Positions 1 through 10,607 of a stretch of 64,000 nt of DNA are shown piece by piece (positions within the stretch are counted from its first letter, which is position 1; every line of letters begins with the position of its first letter). The translations under genes and the position numbers were made by a program. The notes beneath the pieces are model-generated. The model searched no databases, was not told where the DNA came from, and saw only the letters and a program-made list of their open reading frames with translations. The stretch comes from Pedobacter glucosidilyticus DSM 23534 (GTDB lineage Bacteria; Bacteroidota; Bacteroidia; Sphingobacteriales; Sphingobacteriaceae): NCBI RefSeq assembly GCF_000425145.1, contig NZ_AULF01000010.1:1-64000 (forward strand). Reading direction: 5' to 3'.

Positions 1-243
1 TTGCTCTACAACGCTTTCATCTGATACGTTACGGATATGTTTCAACATCAGTAAACCCACCATTAAACGTATGGGCTTGGCCGGACGGCCGTTATCCTTA
101 CAATAGAGTGGGGCAAAGGCCTTTTCAAAAACACTCCAATCTATCTTGTTGGCAAGTAAAAATAAGGGATGGTGGCGGTTTAGGGTGTGCTCAAAAGTGA
201 AAAATAGGCTGGTTTGATTCTCTGGTTTTTTATTGGGAAGCAT
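1..243 (-). CDS. IS5-type transposase, N-terminal part (runs off left edge)
   Basis: Minus-strand frame opening with ATG at 243 and staying open for 81 codons to the window edge. The translation carries the N-terminal signature of IS5-type transposases (DUF772 region): an HPLFLLANKIDW segment, then NGRPAKPIRLMVGLLMLKH and a terminal VVEQ. The catalytic DDE part lies outside the window, so I cannot say whether the element is intact. Only the end of the element upstream of the transposase is present. Its terminal inverted repeat could not be fixed because the partner end is missing. It sits about 90 bases from a broken Fic-like reading frame, which suggests insertion into or next to decaying DNA. 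Family call is from motif recognition; the exact IS group is not resolved. Confidence 0.8.
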   Translation of the reverse strand, partial: MLPNKKPENQTSLFFTFEHTLNRHHPLFLLANKIDWSVFEKAFAPLYCKDNGRPAKPIRLMVGLLMLKHIRNVSDESVVEQ

Positions 244-252
244 CTTAAATAT

Positions 253-290
253 TTGCAAGTTTTACGATATAAATATAACAAATCTTGCAA
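253..290. repeat. 7-bp inverted repeat upstream of the transposase
   Basis: TTGCAAG at 253-259 is mirrored perfectly by CTTGCAA at 284-290, separated by 24 bases. It lies directly upstream of the transposase start. It could be part of the transposase promoter/operator region or of the element end; with only one end of the element visible I cannot decide. Confidence 0.3.
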
Positions 291-363
291 TTATTTCACA
301 TTAAAATTATACACAAAGTATTGATAATCATAATTTTATATACTTTTTAAGGCTCGACTAATT

Positions 364-546
364 ATGTTTAAAGAGTGCCTAGCAAATAACATCGTTCCGT
401 TTATCATAAATGAAGATATTAAGCTTTTTTATTATCGAGGTTTAAAAGAATGGACACATATAAAAGAGTACTTATTAGATACCTGTCTTACAGCCCAAGA
501 TAATTATAAGGCAATTCTTCACTATTTTGAAATAGATTTTGATTAA
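364..546 (+). pseudogene. C-terminal relict of a Fic-family protein
   Basis: A short frame of 60 codons whose sequence reads like the extreme C-terminus of Fic/DOC-type AMP-transferases of Bacteroidota: NNIVPFIINED, then KLFYYRGLKEW and a YLLDTCLTAQD segment. The catalytic HPFxxGNGR motif and the whole Fic fold core are absent. The frame is closed upstream by a stop at 331-333, so it cannot be the end of a longer intact gene here. The neighbouring transposase start lies about 120 bases upstream, so IS insertion followed by deletion is a likely cause. It might be translated as a 60-residue peptide, but I see no reason to think it is functional. The family assignment rests on my recollection of the tail sequence and is tentative. 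Confidence 0.5.
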
Positions 547-588
547 TCGGGTTTAATTGAAAATATTTATGTGAAAAGAATAATATAA

Positions 589-613
589 AAAAGCCCTTTA
601 AGGGCTTTTATGT
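589..613. terminator. Bidirectional hairpin terminator
   Basis: Nine-base arms AAAAGCCCT (589-597) and AGGGCTTTT (601-609) around a three-base loop, with A-rich left and T-rich right flanks. It lies between the Fic relict and the MCE gene, whose transcript arrives from the right, so it can end transcription from both sides. Confidence 0.7.
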
Positions 614-631
614 TTTAAACAAAAATATTTT

Positions 632-1576
632 TTACTCTTTCTTACCACCAAATACCGAGAAGCTTACATAACGTTTAGGATTAGCTTTTAAATCTAGCAT
701 AAGCTTATCTAAATTTTGAGCTGCATTATTTAAGTTATTGTATAATTTTTCATCATTTAATAGTAAACCTACGGACCCTTTGCCTGAGTTTACTTTATTC
801 ATAACATTCTGTAAATCAGCAACAGCCTTATCTGCATTGTCTAAAGTCTGTTTAAAATTAGCTTTAGCTAATTGGTCAGACATGGTATTAAAATTGGTAA
901 TAATATTGGTGATTTGTTGATTATTATTCTTCAAATTAGCAGAGATAGATTCGGCATTAGCTAATATGTTATCAATTCTTTTAGATTGCACACCCACCAT
1001 ACCATCAACAGTTTTAGAGGTTGATTCTAAAGTTTCTAAAGTTTTAGCAATACTATTAAAACTTCTATTGATATTTTCTTGGAATGTAGGGTTCAAAATC
1101 TGATTAACAGATGTTAAAATAGAATCCATTCTAGAAATAAGCATTTGAGCTTTCTTTTGTACAGGCTCTACTTGTTCCAATATATTTTGTTGCACATTAG
1201 CATTCAAAGTATCTCCATCAACGGCATAAGTGAGGCTACTTCCTAAATCAAAAACTACAGCTTTGCTACCAAGCAAATCTGTACTTTCTAGTCTGGCTAT
1301 GGTGTTTTTAGGGATAGCATATTTAGGATCAATTTTAAATTGGGCTAATATTTGCCCGCTTTCTAGTAAAGTAAGATCAGAAACACGTCCAATTTGATAA
1401 CCGTTTACCAAAACAGGTTTAGAAATCGCCAAACCTTCAACTTTGTCATATTTGGCATAAAATTCATTTTCGCTGCTAAAAATATCGTTACCCTTTAAGA
1501 AGTTATAACCTATGATAAAAACAGCAATTGCAAAGGCTGCAAGTATACCTACTTTAGTTTCGTTAGAAATTTTCAA
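632..1576 (-). CDS. MlaD/MCE family envelope lipid-transport protein
   Basis: A 314-residue protein of the MCE (MlaD-like) type. One N-terminal membrane anchor (about residues 9-28, VGILAAFAIAVFIIGYNFL) is followed by a single MCE domain (about 38-115) containing KPVLVNGYQIGRV, then a long helical C-terminal half (about 130-300) typical of substrate-binding MCE subunits that bridge the periplasm. MCE proteins carry phospholipids or other lipids between inner and outer membrane with an ABC permease and ATPase; those partner genes are not adjacent. The start codon is TTG (complement of CAA at 1574-1576) and gives the correct short cytoplasmic tail before the anchor. The cell-wall amidase gene ends only 24 bases upstream of this start, so the two are probably co-transcribed. 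Confidence 0.85.
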   Translation of the reverse strand: MKISNETKVGILAAFAIAVFIIGYNFLKGNDIFSSENEFYAKYDKVEGLAISKPVLVNGYQIGRVSDLTLLESGQILAQFKIDPKYAIPKNTIARLESTDLLGSKAVVFDLGSSLTYAVDGDTLNANVQQNILEQVEPVQKKAQMLISRMDSILTSVNQILNPTFQENINRSFNSIAKTLETLESTSKTVDGMVGVQSKRIDNILANAESISANLKNNNQQITNIITNFNTMSDQLAKANFKQTLDNADKAVADLQNVMNKVNSGKGSVGLLLNDEKLYNNLNNAAQNLDKLMLDLKANPKRYVSFSVFGGKKE

Positions 1577-1600
1577 AATTTTAAATTTTAATTTTCAAAT

Positions 1601-2416
1601 TTAAGACTCAATTTGCTTTTTGTAAGTGATAATAGCATTTAAAATATTGCTTACAATTTCATTCTGACCTTCGTCAGAATTGATATATTTTTCTTCCTCA
1701 GGGCTGCTGATAAAGCCAATTTCTGTTAAAATAGCAGGCATGCCTGCCTTGGCTAAAACGGCTAAACTTTGCTCCTTAACACCTCTGCTAATACGTCCAG
1801 ATTTTTTATACTCCTCTTGCAGTAATGATGCCAATTTAATACTTTGTTCTCTAAAAGTATTTTTCATTAACGAAAAAATAATATAGCTCTCCGGGTCTCT
1901 AGGGTCAAAACCCTCATAATTGTTTTTATAATCTTTTTCTAACAATATAGAAGCATTTTCCCTTAAGGCAGCATCCTGTTCATCAATTCTACCAAAACCA
2001 GATACCAGTGTTTCAGTACCCCTCACTGCAGCTCTATTTTTATAATTATAAGGCATAGAGTTACAATGTATAGATATAAATATATCTGCTTTCTCTCTAT
2101 TCGCTATCCCAATTCTATCATAAAGTTTTACAAAAACATCCGTTTTACGGGTATAAATTACTTTAACATCAGGTAATTTAGCTTCTATAGCTTTTCCTAA
2201 TTTTAAAGCCACTTGTAAGGCTACGTCTTTTTCTTTAGAAAATAAACCTCTTGTGGCCCCATCTTCACCACCATGTCCGGCATCTATTACAATTACTTTT
2301 ACTTTACTAGCTGCAGAAAAGTTATCTTTGCCGGCAAATAAATTTTTTGAAAAAAAGGTAAGAGTTATAGAAAGAATAATACAGCTAATAAACCTTTTGG
2401 ATGTTGTAATTTTCAT
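1601..2416 (-). CDS. N-acetylmuramoyl-L-alanine amidase (Amidase_3)
   Basis: Secreted zinc amidase that cleaves the bond between N-acetylmuramic acid and L-alanine in peptidoglycan. The Amidase_3 landmarks are in order: DAGHGGEDG (first zinc histidine), the glutamate in SKEKDVALQ, ISIHCN (third ligand) and the catalytic glutamate in ILTEIGFIS. The C-terminus has no SPOR or LysM domain. I place the start at 2416 (MKITTSKRF), where a standard signal peptide begins (hydrophobic SCIILSITLTFF, cleavage near LFAG). The frame can be extended upstream by 16 codons to 2464, but that would put a charged stretch in front of the signal. It is divergent from lptD, with the two starts less than 60 bases apart, and sits upstream of the MCE gene on the same strand: an envelope cluster. 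Confidence 0.88.
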   Translation of the reverse strand: MKITTSKRFISCIILSITLTFFSKNLFAGKDNFSAASKVKVIVIDAGHGGEDGATRGLFSKEKDVALQVALKLGKAIEAKLPDVKVIYTRKTDVFVKLYDRIGIANREKADIFISIHCNSMPYNYKNRAAVRGTETLVSGFGRIDEQDAALRENASILLEKDYKNNYEGFDPRDPESYIIFSLMKNTFREQSIKLASLLQEEYKKSGRISRGVKEQSLAVLAKAGMPAILTEIGFISSPEEEKYINSDEGQNEIVSNILNAIITYKKQIES

Positions 2417-2472
2417 TAATTTTGAACGTTTTTCGTTTACCTTGCTTACAAAAATAATATTCATATTGAATT

Positions 2473-5118
2473 TTGAAATTTACTAATATAATTTTTATCT
2501 GTATTGGCGCAATAATACACATTTGTTTACTAACAAATGATGCAATTGGGCAAGTGGACACGTTAAAAACAAAAATTAACGCTATTGCATCTACAGATTC
2601 TACCCAAACGGATTCTGTTAAGAAAAATTCTAACAAAAATACAATTAATGATAAAATTGTCGCTACCGCAGAAGATTCTACTTTTTACGATGCTAAAAAC
2701 AATATCATTTATTTATACGGAAAGGCAAAAGTTGTTTACGGTGAACGTGAAGTTGATGCCGGCTTCATAAAATTAGACCAAAAGAATAATACTATTTTTG
2801 CTAAAGGAACTATAGATTCTTTAGGTAAGTTTTCTGGTTTACCTATTTTTAAAGATCCTTCTCAGGGTACGCTCACTGCCGATTCTGTTTTTTACAATTT
2901 TAAAACTTCTAAGGGTAAAATTTATCAGGTATATACCGAGCAGGATGGAGGATTTATTACCGGTGGAAGAATTAAAAAGCAGCAAAACGAGGAAGTTCAC
3001 ATGAAAAAGGTAACTTATTCTACTTGTAATCTTCCAGATCCACATCAGCATTTTGGTATCATTATAACAAAGGGTATTGCAACAGAAAAAACTATTGTTA
3101 CTGGGCCAGCCTATTTGGTTATAGAAGATGTTCCGCTTCCTTTCGTACTTCCTTTTGGCTTTTTCCCTAAGCCTAATAAAAGGGTTTCTGGAGTTTTGCT
3201 ACCTAATTTTGGCGAAGATGCTCGTTTGGGTTTTTTCTTGAAAGACTTTGGGTATTATGTAGGTTTAAATGATTATTGGGATTTAACCCTAAGAGGTGGT
3301 GTTTACTCAAAAGGTTCTTATGAGATGAATGCAACTAGTAATTACACCAAACGTTACAAGTATAACGGTAACTTATTCTTTTCGTTCTTTTCAACAAAAT
3401 CTGGAGTAGAAGGTACACCAGAATATGAAAATCCAAGTAAAAACTTCAATATCAGATGGACACACACACAAAACCCTAATGCCAGACCAGGAACCAATTT
3501 TAGCGCATCAGTGAATGCGGGTTCTTCATCTTATTTTAGACAAAGTGGTGTTCAGGATTTTACTCAAATAGCTCAAAATACATTAAATTCAAGTATTTCA
3601 TATTCTAAAACATGGGCAAATACACCGTTTAACTTAAGTACTAGTTTGTCTCACAGTCAAGATTTAACCACTAAACAGATACGTTTAGGTTTACCAACTT
3701 TAAATTTCAGTATGTCTACCATCAATCCTTTTGATAAAAAGGATAGAGCAGGCGAGCAAAAATGGTATCAAAGAATTGCAGTAGGTTATAACTTAAACTT
3801 TGATAACCAGTTAGAAACAACAGATTCTTTGTTATTTACTAAAGACGCATTAAGAAAAGTAAGAACAGGTATTCAGCACAGTATCCCAGTTTCTTTATCA
3901 TCACAAATATTTAAATATTTCCAGTTTAGCCAAAACCTATCTTATAATGAACGTTGGTATTTACAAACCATCCGTAAAAATTATATTTTAGCACCTACAG
4001 CCAACGGAACTAAAGATTCTTTAGCTATCGACACCATTCAGGGCTTTAGAAGAGCCAGCGAATATTCTGTAGGTACCCAAGTGTCTACAAAAATTTATGG
4101 TATGGTAAATTTCAAAAAAGGTAAAGTTGCAGCCATTAGGCATGTGATGACACCCAACGTAGGTATTTCTTACCGTCCAGATTTTGGTCAGGATAAATAT
4201 GGTTATTATCAGGATGTAAGATCTAACCAGACAGGAGATGTACAGCGTTACTCTATTTTTGAGAATAGTATTTACCAAGGGCCGGGTTTGGGTAGGCAAG
4301 CATCCATGACATTTGGTTTAGAAAATAATATCGAAATGAAGGTGCGTAATGCCAAAGATACTACAAACGGAGGTATAAAGAAGATTCCTATTTTGCAAGG
4401 CTTAAACATCAATGGTAATTATAACTTCTTGGCAGATAGTTTTAAACTTTCAACACTTTCTTTCTCAGGAAGAACCTTTTTTACCGAAAAATTAGGTATA
4501 AGTTTTACGGGCGTATTAGATCCCTATGTTTACGAAACAGAGGAGTTTAATGGTGTTTTAAGAGGTAGAAGATTAGATAGATATACTTGGCAGGAGGGGA
4601 GCTTACCACGTTTACAAAACTTTAGTTTTTCTTTTGATTATAGCTTAAACTCGACAACTTTAGGCAAAAATAATGCTACCAATAATCCTCCAAATCAGAA
4701 TAGTGATTTGTTTAACAGGGTAAGTCCGCAACAAGCCGCACAATTACAACAAATAAGTAGAAATGCCAACGCTTTTGTTGATTTTAATATCCCATGGAAT
4801 TTAAGTTTTTTCTATAATTTCAATTATATCAATACAGGTTTTGAGAAAGATATTGTGCAAACACTTAATGCTAACGGAGACTTTAACTTAACGCCTAAAT
4901 GGAAAGTTCAATTTTCATCAGGTTATGATTTTAACTCTAATACCATTAGCCCAACATCTTTTGCTATTTACCGCGATTTACATTGTTGGGATTTATCCAT
5001 CAATTGGAGTCCTTTCGGGATTTATAAATTCTATAGTGTTAATTTAAGAGTTAAAGCATCCATACTTCAAGATTTAAAATTAAGTAAGCGTACATCAAAC
5101 GCAATCCAAAGATTCTAA
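2473..5118 (+). CDS. lptD: LPS-assembly outer-membrane protein LptD-like
   Basis: An 881-residue outer-membrane protein. A signal peptide (about 1-26) is followed by an OstA/LptA-like beta-jellyroll domain (about 60-200, opening EDSTFYDAKNNIIYLYGKA) and a C-terminal beta-barrel of LptD type, marked by VSGVLLPNFGEDARLGFFL and a GYYVGLNDYWDL stretch around residues 235-275. In other bacteria LptD with LptE puts lipopolysaccharide into the outer leaflet; Bacteroidota homologues are diverged but have the same layout. The start codon is TTG at 2473; no ATG in frame would keep the signal peptide. cinA follows after five bases, so they form one transcription unit. The amidase and MCE genes are divergent from it. 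Confidence 0.82.
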   Translation: MKFTNIIFICIGAIIHICLLTNDAIGQVDTLKTKINAIASTDSTQTDSVKKNSNKNTINDKIVATAEDSTFYDAKNNIIYLYGKAKVVYGEREVDAGFIKLDQKNNTIFAKGTIDSLGKFSGLPIFKDPSQGTLTADSVFYNFKTSKGKIYQVYTEQDGGFITGGRIKKQQNEEVHMKKVTYSTCNLPDPHQHFGIIITKGIATEKTIVTGPAYLVIEDVPLPFVLPFGFFPKPNKRVSGVLLPNFGEDARLGFFLKDFGYYVGLNDYWDLTLRGGVYSKGSYEMNATSNYTKRYKYNGNLFFSFFSTKSGVEGTPEYENPSKNFNIRWTHTQNPNARPGTNFSASVNAGSSSYFRQSGVQDFTQIAQNTLNSSISYSKTWANTPFNLSTSLSHSQDLTTKQIRLGLPTLNFSMSTINPFDKKDRAGEQKWYQRIAVGYNLNFDNQLETTDSLLFTKDALRKVRTGIQHSIPVSLSSQIFKYFQFSQNLSYNERWYLQTIRKNYILAPTANGTKDSLAIDTIQGFRRASEYSVGTQVSTKIYGMVNFKKGKVAAIRHVMTPNVGISYRPDFGQDKYGYYQDVRSNQTGDVQRYSIFENSIYQGPGLGRQASMTFGLENNIEMKVRNAKDTTNGGIKKIPILQGLNINGNYNFLADSFKLSTLSFSGRTFFTEKLGISFTGVLDPYVYETEEFNGVLRGRRLDRYTWQEGSLPRLQNFSFSFDYSLNSTTLGKNNATNNPPNQNSDLFNRVSPQQAAQLQQISRNANAFVDFNIPWNLSFFYNFNYINTGFEKDIVQTLNANGDFNLTPKWKVQFSSGYDFNSNTISPTSFAIYRDLHCWDLSINWSPFGIYKFYSVNLRVKASILQDLKLSKRTSNAIQRF

Positions 5119-5123
5119 AAAAT

Positions 5124-6374
5124 ATGCTTGCAGAAATTATAACCATTGGCGATGAGATTCTTATAGGCCAAATTATCGACTCCAACTCGGCCTGGATGGC
5201 AGTAGAGCTTAATAAAATAGGCGTTAAAGTAAAGCAAATTACTTCTGTTTCTGATGATGCTGAGCATATTAAAGAAGCACTACATGAGGCAGAGAAAAGA
5301 GCTAATATTATTTTGATTACCGGTGGTTTAGGGCCTACAAAAGACGATATTACCAAAAAAACATTAGCTGAGTTCTATAAAAGTGGGGGAATGGTTTTAC
5401 ACCAGCCAACTTTAGATAAAGTTGCTGCTATTTTTGCCAAATATAACGCTCCATTAACCGAGTTAAATAAGCAACAGGCTATGGTGCCAGATAATTGCGA
5501 AGTTCTCTTAAACGAAAATGGAACTGCACCCTGTATGTTATTTAGAAATGAGGATAGGATGATTGTCTCTATGCCTGGTGTGCCATTTGAAATGATGGCT
5601 TTGATGCAGGATAAAATATTGCCTCTCATAAAAGCCACTTATAATTTACCCTCTATATTCCATAAAACTATTTTAACAGCTGGTATTGGCGAGTCTTTCT
5701 TGGCCGAAAAAATAGCACACATAGAGGATAGTTTACCTGCTTATATCAAATTAGCTTATTTACCTAAATTGGGTATTGTAAGGTTAAGATTAAGTACGGT
5801 AACAGGCATTACACCACAAACACAGCAAGAAGTTGAGCATTTTGCCAAGCTTATTAAAAATGAGATTGAAGATTTCTGGGTTGCAGATCAAGATATTCCT
5901 CTAGAAAAAGCTATTTTAAATCTAATGGATGCTAAGAAACTAAGCCTTAGCGTTGCCGAAAGCTGTACCGGGGGCTATCTTTCACACTTACTCACCCAAC
6001 ATCCGGGCTCTTCTTCTGTATTTTTAGGTGGAGGAATTGTTTATTCCAATACTTTAAAAATGAAGCAATTAGGCGTGAATAGTCAAACTTTAGATACCTA
6101 TGGCGCTGTTAGCGAAGAAACAGTTATAGAAATGGCTAATGGAGCAATCAAAAATTTTAATAGTGATTATGCTATTGCTATTAGTGGTGTTGCTGGTCCT
6201 GATGGTGGAACGGTAGAAAAACCCGTTGGCACAGTTTGGATAGCAGTTGCGCACAAAAATCAAACTATTGCCAAGAAATTTACTTTTAGTAATAAACGTT
6301 TGCAAAATATAGAAAGAGCAGCTATTGCAGCTTTAAATCTTTTATTACGATTACTTAAGCAACATCAAGCATAA
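5124..6374 (+). CDS. cinA: CinA family nicotinamide-nucleotide amidohydrolase
   Basis: 416 residues, the usual length of two-domain CinA. The N-terminal COG1058 half begins AEIITIGDEILIGQIIDSN and contains ITGGLGPTKDD, the molybdopterin-binding-like fold. The C-terminal COG1546 half (about 265-410) has SVAESCTGGYLSHLLT with the conserved serine, then GGIVYSN and ISGVAGPDGG. Characterised homologues deamidate nicotinamide mononucleotide in pyridine-nucleotide recycling, and the N-terminal half has been linked to ADP-ribose hydrolysis; the name comes from competence operons. It starts five bases after lptD and is followed after 46 bases by the E2 gene, so co-transcription with both is likely. 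Confidence 0.92.
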   Translation: MLAEIITIGDEILIGQIIDSNSAWMAVELNKIGVKVKQITSVSDDAEHIKEALHEAEKRANIILITGGLGPTKDDITKKTLAEFYKSGGMVLHQPTLDKVAAIFAKYNAPLTELNKQQAMVPDNCEVLLNENGTAPCMLFRNEDRMIVSMPGVPFEMMALMQDKILPLIKATYNLPSIFHKTILTAGIGESFLAEKIAHIEDSLPAYIKLAYLPKLGIVRLRLSTVTGITPQTQQEVEHFAKLIKNEIEDFWVADQDIPLEKAILNLMDAKKLSLSVAESCTGGYLSHLLTQHPGSSSVFLGGGIVYSNTLKMKQLGVNSQTLDTYGAVSEETVIEMANGAIKNFNSDYAIAISGVAGPDGGTVEKPVGTVWIAVAHKNQTIAKKFTFSNKRLQNIERAAIAALNLLLRLLKQHQA

Positions 6375-6420
6375 AAATCAATCAAATTGTTATTTTTGTT
6401 ATAAACGATAAATAATTCTT

Positions 6421-7812
6421 ATGGCTCAATACAAATTACTATTGCCAAAAATGGGCGAAAGTGTAGCGGAAGCAACAGTTATCAGATGGGAGAAAAATCC
6501 GGGTGATAATATTGAAATAGACGATATTGTATTGGAGGTAGCAACAGACAAAGTTGACTCTGAGGTACCATCGCCGGTAAAGGGTAAATTGGTACAGCAG
6601 TTTTTTGCTGAAAATGAGATAGCTCAAGTAGGGGATGTTATAGCTATGATAGAAACAGAGAGCCAAATGGATGATGTTGTGCAAGAAGAAAAAATTGAAG
6701 TTGAGCATATAACAGAAGAGTTAAGTAGCATACAGGAAGAAATCCCAGCTCCAGAAGAACCAGAAGAAGAAATTCCTTTTGTGCCAGCAACAGAAGAAAA
6801 AGAAGACTCAAGTTTTCAATATACAGAGTCAGGAAGGTTTTATTCTCCATTAGTTAAGAGTATTGCACAAGAAGAAGGATTAGATTTAGCAGAGTTAGAC
6901 AAAATTCAAGGTACTGGAGCAGAAAACAGGGTTACAAAAAATGATTTACTCAATTATATTGCAGAGAAAAATCAAACTCAACGTTCATATCAGAAAGAAA
7001 GTAACCAAGCCCATAAAGTAGATAGCAGTAAAGAAGGTTTTAGTTATCATGATGAAATGCCTTCACAGCCAAAATCAACACAGACGGTAACTTACGGAAA
7101 CGGTAATGATGAAATTATCGAAATGGACAGGATGCGCAAGCTTATAGCAGATCACATGATTAGCAGTAAGCAAACTTCTGCTCATGTTTGCTCTTTTGTA
7201 GAGGCTGATGTTACGAACTTGGTGCAATGGAGAAATAAAGTAAAAGATGCTTTTGAAAAAAGAGAAGGCGAAAAAATAACATTTACTCCAATTTTTGTTG
7301 AAGCAGTAGCAAAGGCCATTAAAGATATGCCAATGATTAATATCTCTGTAAATGGCTCTCAAATCATCAAGAAGAAAGATATTAATATTGGTATGGCTAC
7401 AGCATTACCAAGTGGAAATTTAATTGTACCGGTAATTAAAAATGCCGACCAATTAAATATGGTTGGTTTAACCAAAGCGGTTAATGATTTAGCTGCTAGG
7501 GCTAGAATAAATAAACTACAGCCTGATGAAATACAAGGGGGTACTTTTACTATTACCAATATTGGTGGCTTTGGTAATATTATGGGTACGCCAATTATCA
7601 ATCAGCCGCAGGTGGCTATTTTAGCAGTTGGTGTAATAAAGAAAAAACCAGCAGTAATAGAAACTCAACATGGAGACATGATAGGTATCAGACACATGAT
7701 GTATTTATCATTATCTTATGATCATAGGGTTGTTGATGGTGCGCTAGGTGGTATGTTTGTAAGAAAAGTTGCCGATTATTTGGAACAGTGGGATAGCAAC
7801 AGAGAAATTTAA
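6421..7812 (+). CDS. 2-oxo acid dehydrogenase E2 (dihydrolipoamide acyltransferase)
   Basis: 463 residues with the standard E2 order: lipoyl domain (about 1-80, with lipoylated lysine in the VATDKVDSEV context), a Glu/Pro-rich linker (about 85-130), a peripheral subunit-binding domain (about 139-175, SPLVKSIAQEEGLDL and RVTKNDLLNYI) and the catalytic acyltransferase core (about 225-460). The active-site signature is SYDHRVVDGALGG near the C-terminus. It transfers acyl groups from the E1-bound intermediate to CoA. The neighbours are not E1 or E3 genes, so the substrate (branched-chain 2-oxo acids, pyruvate or 2-oxoglutarate) cannot be read from context; the MAQYKLLLPKMGESVAEATV opening is most like branched-chain or generic Bacteroidota E2s. 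A strong terminator follows. Confidence 0.9.
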   Translation: MAQYKLLLPKMGESVAEATVIRWEKNPGDNIEIDDIVLEVATDKVDSEVPSPVKGKLVQQFFAENEIAQVGDVIAMIETESQMDDVVQEEKIEVEHITEELSSIQEEIPAPEEPEEEIPFVPATEEKEDSSFQYTESGRFYSPLVKSIAQEEGLDLAELDKIQGTGAENRVTKNDLLNYIAEKNQTQRSYQKESNQAHKVDSSKEGFSYHDEMPSQPKSTQTVTYGNGNDEIIEMDRMRKLIADHMISSKQTSAHVCSFVEADVTNLVQWRNKVKDAFEKREGEKITFTPIFVEAVAKAIKDMPMINISVNGSQIIKKKDINIGMATALPSGNLIVPVIKNADQLNMVGLTKAVNDLAARARINKLQPDEIQGGTFTITNIGGFGNIMGTPIINQPQVAILAVGVIKKKPAVIETQHGDMIGIRHMMYLSLSYDHRVVDGALGGMFVRKVADYLEQWDSNREI

Positions 7813-7830
7813 GTTTCAATTTCTTAATAA

Positions 7831-7863
7831 AAAAACCGATTAGTTTTCTAATCGGTTTTTTTT
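7831..7863. terminator. Bidirectional terminator between E2 gene and metX
   Basis: Perfect nine-base stem ACCGATTAG (7835-7843) / CTAATCGGT (7848-7856), four-base loop, with A-tract on the left and T-tract on the right. It serves the convergent E2 and metX transcripts. Confidence 0.9.
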
Positions 7864-7864
7864 A

Positions 7865-8920
7865 TTAAGCAACCTGTAAGCTGCTTTGCTCTCTTTTTAA
7901 AGTTTTTTCTCTTAAAAACTTAGAGATGATGTTTTCAAGTTTTCTAACCTCAAGCAAAAATCCATCATGCCCATAAAGCGAATCAATTTCATGATATGAT
8001 GCTTCGGGAATATGTTTAGCTATAAATTTTTGCTCATGTGTTGGGAAAAGCAGATCAGAAGCTATACCAATAACTAAAGTGTTTGCTTTTATGCTTGCTA
8101 AAGCAGCTGCTACACTCGTTCTTCCTCTTCCTAGGTTATGGCTATCCATAGTTTTGGTTAAATACCAATAACTATAGGCATTAAATCTGTTAACTAATTT
8201 CTCCCCTTGATAATTTTGGTACGATGAAGATTTAAATGAATCTATAACTTCGTTAGATGATTCTATTTGCTTATCAGCATAACAATGGTATGTTCTGTAA
8301 GATAATAAAGCAATACTCCTAGCTGTTTTTAAACCTTTTCGTCCGCCTGTTGCTTCTTGTGTGTAAAAAGTTCTATCGGTTTCTATAGCCAATCTTTGCG
8401 ATTCGTTAAAAGCAATTCCCCAAGCAGAATGTTGTGCATTAGTTGCTAAAACAATTAGATTTTTAATTCTATCCGCTTCTGAAACAGACCATTCTAAAGC
8501 CTGCTGACCACCTAAAGAACCTCCAATTAAAACCTCTATGTTTTCTATTGCTAAGTGTTGCGCTAAAAGTTTGTGCGCTTCAACCATATCTCTGATGGTG
8601 ATTTTTGGGAAAGACAAATAATAAGGTTGCTTAGTATTTTCATTAACAGATAAAGGATTTGTAGTGCCATAGGGAGAACCTAAAATATTAGCACAAACAA
8701 TAAAATACTCTTCTGGGTTAAATAAATCATTTTCACCAAACAGGCCTTTCCACCAATCAAACACATCAGAATTTGCAGTTAAAGCATGGCAAACCCACAC
8801 TACATTGCTTTTATCAGCATTTAGCTTACCAAAAGTATGGTAAGCTATGTTTAGCTTTTTAAGTCTTTTACCGCTCTCTAGCTTAAACTGCTTTTTGTAT
8901 TGAAATATCTTTACACTCAT
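7865..8920 (-). CDS. metX: Homoserine O-acetyltransferase
   Basis: Alpha/beta-hydrolase-fold acyltransferase that acetylates homoserine in methionine synthesis. The catalytic triad is visible: nucleophile serine in GGSLGGQQALEW, aspartate in IGIASDLLFPTHEQ and histidine in YGHDGFLLE near the C-terminus. The family substrate loop HALTANSDVFDWW is also there. I start it at 8920 (MSVKIFQY); four extra residues upstream (to 8932) are possible. It follows metY by 29 bases on the same strand, so the SAM riboswitch upstream of metY should control both. It supplies O-acetylhomoserine to MetY and to the cystathionine gamma-synthase encoded further upstream. Confidence 0.93.
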   Translation of the reverse strand: MSVKIFQYKKQFKLESGKRLKKLNIAYHTFGKLNADKSNVVWVCHALTANSDVFDWWKGLFGENDLFNPEEYFIVCANILGSPYGTTNPLSVNENTKQPYYLSFPKITIRDMVEAHKLLAQHLAIENIEVLIGGSLGGQQALEWSVSEADRIKNLIVLATNAQHSAWGIAFNESQRLAIETDRTFYTQEATGGRKGLKTARSIALLSYRTYHCYADKQIESSNEVIDSFKSSSYQNYQGEKLVNRFNAYSYWYLTKTMDSHNLGRGRTSVAAALASIKANTLVIGIASDLLFPTHEQKFIAKHIPEASYHEIDSLYGHDGFLLEVRKLENIISKFLREKTLKREQSSLQVA

Positions 8921-8949
8921 CGCAAACATCAATTAAAAAGGTCAAAAAA

Positions 8950-10428
<1,479 letters not shown>

Positions 10429-10453
10429 CTAAACTTTTCATGTCTTTAAATTA

Positions 10454-10554
10454 ATTTATATTTCCCTTTCGGGTCAGGATTTGGCACCTTTCACAATTAT
10501 TGTGAGGTTGCCAGTGGGTCTTAGAGCCTGTTCTCTTACCACTTCTTTATAAAT
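10454..10554 (-). promoter_or_regulatory. SAM-I (S-box) riboswitch ahead of metYX
   Basis: Read on the minus strand, ATTTATA (10554-10548) and TATAAAT (10460-10454) form the closing P1 helix. Between them come a P2 arm closed by GTGG/CCAC with an inner AGAG/CTCT, the conserved ACTGGCAACCT junction, a P3 arm (CACAATAATTGTG), the AAGGTGCCAAATCCTG core and a P4 hairpin CCC-GAAA-GGG. This is the S-box aptamer, which turns off methionine genes when S-adenosylmethionine is bound. The roughly 200-base stretch down to metY should hold the expression platform; it has a small hairpin at 10389-10406 but no clear T-run, so transcription versus translation control is not decided. Confidence 0.9.
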
Positions 10555-10607
10555 CAAGACCTTTTCTGAAGAGGAATTGATTTTGGTATTTAAACCAAAT
10601 AATGTTT

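Noticed and set aside
2417-2464. 16-codon extension of the amidase
   Set aside because: The signal peptide begins at 2416; the extension is charged and reaches into the lptD start region.
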